A DNA stretch of 49,315 bases, from positions 1-49,315 of the IMG/VR virus record IMGVR_UViG_3300002835_000297. The stretch is one strand, 5' to 3'. Of this stretch, positions 44,949 to 49,315 are shown piece by piece. Numbering within the stretch: position 1 is the first letter of the stretch; every line of letters starts with the position of its first letter. The position numbers and the translations under genes are program-made. The stretch comes from a virus. Below the pieces are notes generated by a model that worked only from the letters and a program-made list of their open reading frames with translations, was not told where the DNA came from and did no database searches.

Positions 44949-46142
44949 ATGGCTAAAAAATCAACATCAAAAACAAACGCGTCCGTTTCATTAAATGTTC
45001 ATGAATTAAAGGACTTTTTGAAACACATTATTGATAACAATCGTTATCTACAAGAAAACAACAAACCAATGGTGAGTACTGAAGTAGTAGGTGACTCAGG
45101 TATTGGTAAAACATCTTCTATTATTCAATTAGCAAATGAATTAGGATTGAATTTTGTTAAATTGAACCTCGCACAAATTGAAGAAATTGGTGACTTGGTT
45201 GGTTTTCCAATTCGTCAATTTGAAATGACAGATACTAAAGATAGAGTATGGGTAGATGAAAATGCAGTTGATGACTATCGTAAAGAAGGTTTTGCAACTA
45301 CAGGTTTGAACCGTATGAGTTATTGTCCGCCAGAATGGATTAGTGGTAAAGACAATGGTGGTATATTATTGTTGGATGACTGGAATCGCGCTGATATGAG
45401 ATTCATTCAAGCTGTAATGGAGCTAATTGATCGTCAACAATATATTAGTTGGAAGTTACCTAAAGATTGGCATATTATACTTACTAGCAACCCTGATAAC
45501 GGAGATTATTTAGTTAATAGTATAGATAACGCTCAAAAAACTAGGTTTATTAGTGTTAATTTAAAGTTTGATCTTAAATGTTGGGGTAAGTGGGCTGAAG
45601 AAAATAAGTTGGATGGTAGATGTATTAATTTCTTATTGATGCATCCAGAGTTAGTTACTAAAGAAATTAACAGTAGAAGTGTTAGTATGTTCTTTAATAG
45701 TATTAGTTCAATTAAAACATTTGAAGATCAATTACCATTAATTCAAATGATTGGTGAGGGTTCAGTTGGTAGTGAGTTTAGTACTTTGTTTACTATGTTC
45801 ATTAACAATAAGTTGGATAAGATGATATCACCAGAAAATATCATGACACAAGATGAACAGTATGTACTTAATACACTTAAAGGTCTAGTAGGTAAAGATA
45901 AAGCATATAGAGCTGATATTGCGTCAACATTAGGTACAAGGGTTGCTAACTATTTAGAGTTTTATGCTAAAGAAAATAATGTTGAAAAACCACTAATTGA
46001 ACGTATCAGTAAAATTGTTACCGAAAAAATATTCGCCACTGATGTATGTTATAATATGGTTAAGTCGATTTATAATAGTAATCCAGGTAAATTTAAACTG
46101 ATGATGTTAAATAAAGAATTGGTTAAATATATTACCAAATAA
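44949..46142 (+). CDS. MoxR-like AAA+ ATPase
   Basis: A 397-residue AAA+ ATPase. Walker A GDSGIGKT (48-55), Walker B with ILLLDDWNRAD (139-149), where the D-D-W replaces the usual DE, sensor 1 in TSNPDNGDY (around 179-187) and a C-terminal helical region ending in LMMLNKELVKYITK. Before Walker B lies QIEEIGDLVGFP, close to the E-x-DL-x-G segment of MoxR proteins. The preceding gene is the DUF2201 (VWA-like) protein, the classical partner. MoxR ATPases act as chaperones for metal or cofactor insertion or protein complex assembly. A phage role could be in virion or host-complex remodelling. Confidence 0.85.
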   Translation: MAKKSTSKTNASVSLNVHELKDFLKHIIDNNRYLQENNKPMVSTEVVGDSGIGKTSSIIQLANELGLNFVKLNLAQIEEIGDLVGFPIRQFEMTDTKDRVWVDENAVDDYRKEGFATTGLNRMSYCPPEWISGKDNGGILLLDDWNRADMRFIQAVMELIDRQQYISWKLPKDWHIILTSNPDNGDYLVNSIDNAQKTRFISVNLKFDLKCWGKWAEENKLDGRCINFLLMHPELVTKEINSRSVSMFFNSISSIKTFEDQLPLIQMIGEGSVGSEFSTLFTMFINNKLDKMISPENIMTQDEQYVLNTLKGLVGKDKAYRADIASTLGTRVANYLEFYAKENNVEKPLIERISKIVTEKIFATDVCYNMVKSIYNSNPGKFKLMMLNKELVKYITK

Positions 46143-46161
46143 TGTTGGTGTTGATTAGCCT

Positions 46162-46187
46162 GAGGGGTAAGCGTGAGCTTACCTCTC
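46162..46187 (+). terminator. Hairpin after the MoxR-like gene
   Basis: GAGGGGTAAGC (46162-46172) pairs with GCTTACCTCTC (46177-46187), one G-T wobble, with a GTGA tetraloop of the GNRA type. Followed by TTATATATTT, not a pure T-run. Very stable; likely terminator or RNA end-protection element. Confidence 0.75.
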
Positions 46188-46213
46188 TTATATATTTATA
46201 TATGAACATCAAG

Positions 46214-46251
46214 AAAAATTTGGCCTCCCAAGAAATTTTCCATATTTTTTT
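46214..46251 (+). terminator. Second hairpin with T-run
   Basis: AAAATTTGG (46215-46223) pairs with CCAAGAAATTTT (46228-46239) with a 3-nt bulge and a CCTC loop, followed by CCATA and seven T (46245-46251). It lies between the previous hairpin and the glutaredoxin gene. Confidence 0.6.
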
Positions 46252-46271
46252 AGAGCACTAATAAGTAACTT

Positions 46272-46577
46272 ATGAGTAATAAGAGTGAAGTAGGAATAAG
46301 GTTATTGACGTTAAGTGATTGTGATTATTGCGAGTGGTTAAAGAGTGAATTAAACGGTTGCGGGTTAACCTATGAGAATATTGATGCCTATAAATTTCCT
46401 GAATTTGCTGATAAAATAGAGGATAAATTTAAAACTAAATCATACCCAATTGTGTTTCTTGACTTAGGAGTTAAAGTAATTACTATCGTCTCAGAAACAG
46501 AGTTGGAGACATCAGATAAATTACTTACATTTGATACAATACCAGACTTAATTAATATTATAAAAAGATATATATGA
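46272..46577 (+). CDS. Glutaredoxin-like protein
   Basis: A 101-residue thioredoxin-fold protein. LLTLSDCDYCEWLKSEL (11-27) has the redox pair C17-x-x-C20, GLTYENIDAYKF the next strand and KSYPIVFLD with the cis-Pro. In T4-like phages such proteins reduce ribonucleotide reductase. It follows two terminators, with no phage promoter motif of the standard form, so its promoter is not identified. ATGA overlap with the next gene. Confidence 0.82.
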   Translation: MSNKSEVGIRLLTLSDCDYCEWLKSELNGCGLTYENIDAYKFPEFADKIEDKFKTKSYPIVFLDLGVKVITIVSETELETSDKLLTFDTIPDLINIIKRYI

Positions 46578-46747
46578 GGTACAAACAACCAGTACAAAAC
46601 AAACTAGACCAACTTGAAAACATGTTAATCGGTTTTGAATCACAGTTTTCAAATCCTAAGTTTACATCATTACTAGCTAAAGAAATGCTTAGTAAATTAA
46701 AAGATAAAGTTGAAGAAATTAGAACATTAATTAACTCCGAACAATAA
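46574..46747 (+). CDS. Small coiled-coil protein
   Basis: A 57-residue protein with heptad-like helices (VQNKLDQLENMLIGFESQF; EMLSKLKDKVEEIRTLI). No known motif. It may assemble a small complex. Translationally coupled to the glutaredoxin-like gene. Confidence 0.6.
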   Translation: MRYKQPVQNKLDQLENMLIGFESQFSNPKFTSLLAKEMLSKLKDKVEEIRTLINSEQ

Positions 46748-46752
46748 AAGTT

Positions 46753-47532
46753 ATGCTAACACCAGAACAAATTCAAGCTAATTGGACTAAGTTTTTAAAT
46801 ACTATTGACACATACATCTCAGGTGAGCGAGGTGAGCAACTTAAAGCCTTCTATCTCAAACATGAAGAGCGTTTTGTTATGATGCCTGCTTCACATCGCC
46901 CTCAATACCATAACTGTTTTCCAGGTGGCTATATTGACCATGTGAATCGAGTTGTAGATGCTGCTTTACAAATTGATAATGTATGGCGTAACTTTGGTAT
47001 GGTTGATACTTATACAATTGAGGAACTTGTTTTCTCAGCTATCAATCATGACTTAGGTAAATTTGGAGATGAACAAAACGCAGCTTACATTGAACAAACA
47101 GATCAATGGAGACGAGATAAGTTGAATGAAACTTATATGTTTAATGATCGTTTGGAGTATATGACTGTTCCTGATCGTGGGTTACATCTATTAATTAGTA
47201 ATGGTATTTTACCTACTAAAAATGAAACATTAGCTATTAAGTTACATGATGGATTATATGATGAAGCTAACAAACCATATTTAATCACTTTCAACCCAGA
47301 AACTAAACCACGTACTTCACTTATTTATGTTGTTCATCAAGCGGATTTATTAGCCGCCAGAGTTGAATTTGAGATGGAATGGTTACCTAAACTGTTAGGA
47401 CCAAAGCAAGAACAACCTAAAGAATCTAAAAAAGATAATTTTAAATTAAATAAAAATAATTCGGCTGTTAAGCAGAAAGCCCTTAAAACAATGGCTAATC
47501 CGGCTTTAGCTGAACTAATGAAAAACATATGA
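46753..47532 (+). CDS. HD-domain phosphohydrolase
   Basis: A 259-residue protein with the HD metal site: H53 in YHNCFPGGY, H63 in IDHVNRVVDA, and the HD doublet H99-D100 in INHDLGKFGDE. Downstream KLHDG and HQADLLAARVE add further ligand residues (His and Asp), completing a typical HD-hydrolase. The last 50 residues are a Lys/Asn/Glu tail. Such proteins hydrolyse (d)NTPs or nucleotide second messengers; many T4-like phages carry one. Here the substrate is unknown. Overlap with the next gene is 4 nt. Confidence 0.85.
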   Translation: MLTPEQIQANWTKFLNTIDTYISGERGEQLKAFYLKHEERFVMMPASHRPQYHNCFPGGYIDHVNRVVDAALQIDNVWRNFGMVDTYTIEELVFSAINHDLGKFGDEQNAAYIEQTDQWRRDKLNETYMFNDRLEYMTVPDRGLHLLISNGILPTKNETLAIKLHDGLYDEANKPYLITFNPETKPRTSLIYVVHQADLLAARVEFEMEWLPKLLGPKQEQPKESKKDNFKLNKNNSAVKQKALKTMANPALAELMKNI

Positions 47533-47801
47533 TACTAGGAATTATTTCAATTGTACTTTGGGTATTCACAATATTCGGATACATCATTTGGAACTTAAAT
47601 CAAAAAGTAACTAAATTAGAGCAAATTGCTACTAAACAAAAAATCATTATTGATAGTGTAGCCGCTATAGTTGAGGAATCAAATAAACAACTACATCAAG
47701 TTGATTTAACTGAAGCATTTAAAGCGGATGATCAGATTGGTTTCTTCTTCCGTAACTTACAAAACATTCAAGATTCGTTAAGTCATTATTTAAAAAGCTA
47801 A
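47529..47801 (+). CDS. Membrane-anchored coiled-coil protein
   Basis: A 90-residue protein with an N-terminal transmembrane helix (residues 2-21, ILGIISIVLWVFTIFGYIIW) and a long coiled coil (KVTKLEQIATKQKIIIDSVAAIVEE). Its last 35 residues are more varied. It resembles the 6456 gene in plan. ATGA overlap upstream and one spare base to the sigma gene. Confidence 0.6.
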   Translation: MILGIISIVLWVFTIFGYIIWNLNQKVTKLEQIATKQKIIIDSVAAIVEESNKQLHQVDLTEAFKADDQIGFFFRNLQNIQDSLSHYLKS

Positions 47802-47802
47802 G

Positions 47803-48552
47803 ATGAGTGAAGAAGTATTGCTAACGAAGAAGGGGACTGTCCGTAAACGCAAACCAAAACAGTCAATTAATTATTTCACTCAGGAAACTGAAAATGCCAT
47901 CATTGAGTATTTAAAATTAAGAAGTCCTAAAAAACGAAATAAACTTTTTAATGAAAAAATCAATTACGCGTTTCATAAATTGGCTGAGAATATCATTCAT
48001 ACTTTTAAGTTTTACTATACAGAAGTTGATACAATCCCTGAACTCCAACATGAGGTAGTAGCATTTCTTTTAGAAAAATTACATCTGTATGACCAGTCAA
48101 AAGGAAAAGCTTATTCTTACTTTGGTACTATTGCTAAACGCTATCTTATCCTATACAATAATGCTAATTATAAGAAACTAAAAGATAAAGCACCTGTTGA
48201 AGCTGTTGATGAGGATAAGTCAATATTGATTGATCTTGTAAATACTAGTGAAAAAGCTAATGATCTTGAACCAACATCATTTTTAAAACAATTCACTAAG
48301 TATGTAGATCACAATATATTTATTTTATTTCCTAAACAACGTGACGCTCAAATAGCTGATGCTATTATTGAGTTATTCCGTAAAAGTGAAAATATTGATG
48401 TTTTTAATAAGAAAGCCTTATACATCTATATTAAGGAAATGACTGAGGCATCAACACCTCAAATTACTAAAATTATCAAGCGTTTAAAAGTAATATATGT
48501 TCGTAAGTTCAATGAATTTTATGAACATGGACGTATTACTATGGCGCTATAA
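47803..48552 (+). CDS. Late-transcription sigma factor (T4 gp55-like)
   Basis: A 249-residue protein. The region ELQHEVVAFLLEKLHLYDQSKGKAYSYFGTIAKRYLI (residues 85-121) is a sigma region 2, matching the gp55 layout: helix with Leu/Glu, Lys-Gly-x-A-x-S-Y-F and the following helix that binds the -10 promoter. The N-terminus is basic (LTKKGTVRKRKPKQ). T4 gp55 (185 residues) directs RNA polymerase to TATAAATA late promoters. This one is longer, with an extra C-terminal helical region (about 180-249). It sits just before the structural genes. No gp33 homologue is recognised here. Confidence 0.85.
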   Translation: MSEEVLLTKKGTVRKRKPKQSINYFTQETENAIIEYLKLRSPKKRNKLFNEKINYAFHKLAENIIHTFKFYYTEVDTIPELQHEVVAFLLEKLHLYDQSKGKAYSYFGTIAKRYLILYNNANYKKLKDKAPVEAVDEDKSILIDLVNTSEKANDLEPTSFLKQFTKYVDHNIFILFPKQRDAQIADAIIELFRKSENIDVFNKKALYIYIKEMTEASTPQITKIIKRLKVIYVRKFNEFYEHGRITMAL

Positions 48553-48586
48553 CTCCTTACATCTTCCATATTTATATTAAATAGGA

Positions 48587-48952
48587 ATGATGGATTTTAA
48601 TCAAGTTATATTTAAGGACAAAACCTTTTCAAGCTTACTAGAAGACATATATAAAAATGCGTCTCGTAAGGAAAAGGAAATTAAATCATTAATCGACCAG
48701 CTCAAACCAATGATTCAAGAGCCAGGTGATGCAATGATGCTTGTACCATTACTTAAAGAGTATATGGAGATAGCTGTTAAAAATGACGAGGCCCTAATCA
48801 AAATGGCTGGTATTGTTCAACGCGCTATGTCAACTGGTCCTGGTGATGGTGGTGATGGTGGTATATTAAGTGAGCGAGATAAAGAATTATTATTCCAAGA
48901 AATTAGTGGTATTAAAATTGAAGAGCCAAAGCAATTAGGAAATGGGAGCTGA
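48587..48952 (+). CDS. Conserved phage protein before the structural genes
   Basis: A 121-residue helical protein: VIFKDKTFSSLLEDIYKNASRKEKEIKSLIDQLKPMIQEPGDAMMLVPLLKEYMEIAVKNDEALIKMAGIVQRAM. This pattern occurs in conserved proteins of T4-like phages near baseplate or head genes. The Gly-rich linker GPGDGGDGG and the acidic end IKIEEPK follow. It overlaps the structural gene by 11 nt. Function unknown, perhaps a virion assembly factor. Confidence 0.65.
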   Translation: MMDFNQVIFKDKTFSSLLEDIYKNASRKEKEIKSLIDQLKPMIQEPGDAMMLVPLLKEYMEIAVKNDEALIKMAGIVQRAMSTGPGDGGDGGILSERDKELLFQEISGIKIEEPKQLGNGS

Positions 48953-49315
48953 AAATGTCATAAAAACAGGTAATATAACAGCCGCCAATAACCAAACAAC
49001 TGGTGTTGGAAATAATAATTTTAACCCTGCTTTATCTCAAAATATTCAGTATGGACGAGTTACTGCTGTAAATCCAGATCGTTCTATACAATATGAAATA
49101 ATTCAAAATAGTTTACAAGTATCTAACTTAGTTAATAAAACTGTTGTTACAGGTAAAGCTTTAAATTTTAATCCTAACTTTACTCGTTTACCTGAAGTAG
49201 GTGAAATAGTTCCTTTAATTAAAGGCCCTAGCAAAACAGTTGGATCTCCTTCTAACCAATATGATCAATCAACATACTATATTTTAGGACCTATTTCAGT
49301 TCAAATGACTGTTGA
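48942..49315 (+). CDS. Structural protein, 5' part (partial), baseplate-hub-like
   Basis: The gene begins at the ATG at 48942 and is open to the window end (124 residues seen). The N-terminus is Asn/Thr-rich. YGRVTAVNPDRSIQYEII and ALNFNPNFTRLPEVGEIVPLIKGP resemble the OB-fold entry strands of gp5-like hub proteins in marine T4-like phages (F-P-N ... P-x-V-x-E-I-V). The rest lies outside the window. Its position after the gp55-like sigma gene and a conserved phage gene supports a late structural protein. Exact identity is tentative. Confidence 0.6.
   Translation, partial: MGAENVIKTGNITAANNQTTGVGNNNFNPALSQNIQYGRVTAVNPDRSIQYEIIQNSLQVSNLVNKTVVTGKALNFNPNFTRLPEVGEIVPLIKGPSKTVGSPSNQYDQSTYYILGPISVQMTV

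Noticed and set aside
46202-46261. A 19-codon frame that could be a leader peptide before the glutaredoxin gene
   Set aside because: It overlaps a hairpin and T-run like an attenuator, but the peptide has no run of regulatory codons and no support beyond position.
48550-48574. Phage promoter before the 48587 gene
   Set aside because: CATATTTA at 48567-48574 fits, but the box 13 nt upstream reads TAAC, not GACC, so only half of the motif is present.
1-49315. tRNA genes
   Set aside because: No cloverleaf with a GTTC-type T arm and CCA-side pairing could be recognised, including in the GC-richer spacers. A tRNA search program would settle this.
1-49315. CRISPR array, cas genes, diversity-generating retroelement or retron
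   Set aside because: No regularly spaced repeats and no reverse-transcriptase motif (YxDD with flanking blocks) is seen. The Cas4-like nuclease has no cas neighbours.
1-49315. Insertion sequences or integrase and attachment sites
   Set aside because: No transposase, tyrosine or serine recombinase motif is visible, and the genome type points to a lytic phage.

Overview
This window is part of the genome of a tailed bacteriophage with T4-like (myovirus-type) replication and transcription genes. It is very AT-rich, every convincing gene is on the + strand, and genes are packed head to tail with ATGA-type overlaps. Phage hallmarks include a gp44/gp62-like clamp-loader pair, a gp55-like late sigma factor, ThyX, a RadA-like ATPase, an NlpC/P60 endopeptidase and partial structural genes at both edges. 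The host is probably a member of Bacteroidota (inference). The reasons are the scarcity of Shine-Dalgarno sequences (starts usually follow an A/T-rich leader ending agttATG), -7 boxes of the TAnnTTTA type, and a Bacteroidota-style signal peptide on the endopeptidase. All three stop codons are used normally.

Layout. 1-504: 3' end of a virion protein with a dockerin-like loop. 537-2093: small proteins and a likely lysis cassette (two small membrane proteins and a secreted NlpC/P60 enzyme). 2116-8333: nucleotide and DNA metabolism (nucleotidyltransferase-fold protein, ThyX, metallophosphoesterase, clamp loader, MazG-like protein, Fe-S PD-(D/E)XK nuclease, ribbon-helix-helix regulator). 8353-25807: a glycan-synthesis island of about 17.5 kb with glycosyltransferases of several folds, a NeuB-NeuA-sialyltransferase-like cassette, GDP-mannose dehydratase plus a DegT aminotransferase, a short UDP-glucose dehydrogenase-like protein, two further sugar SDRs and methyltransferases. 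25813-30617: mixed small genes, a GT32-like transferase, SWIM, thioredoxin, DUF932 and SprT-like proteins, closed by a strong terminator. 30691-42481: many short accessory genes, each or in small groups behind a recurring promoter, interrupted by GC-richer structured non-coding DNA (38139-39034 and 39281-39625) that may hold a small RNA. 42504-46142: a large unknown protein, a DUF2201 metallopeptidase/VWA protein and a MoxR-like AAA+ ATPase. 46272-48952: glutaredoxin, HD hydrolase, the late sigma factor and a conserved phage protein. 48942-end: start of a baseplate-type structural gene.

How it may work together. The recurring promoter, (T)GACC - 13 nt - TATNTTTA, precedes at least a dozen genes in the accessory and DNA-metabolism regions and is not seen inside the glycan island, which reads as one long co-transcribed block. 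The gp55-like sigma factor probably controls structural genes. The most notable content is the phage-borne nonulosonic (sialic-type) acid cassette inside the glycan island, the MoxR-DUF2201 module, and the promoter grammar, in which the TGA stop of the upstream gene or the stem of a terminator is reused as the upstream promoter box.
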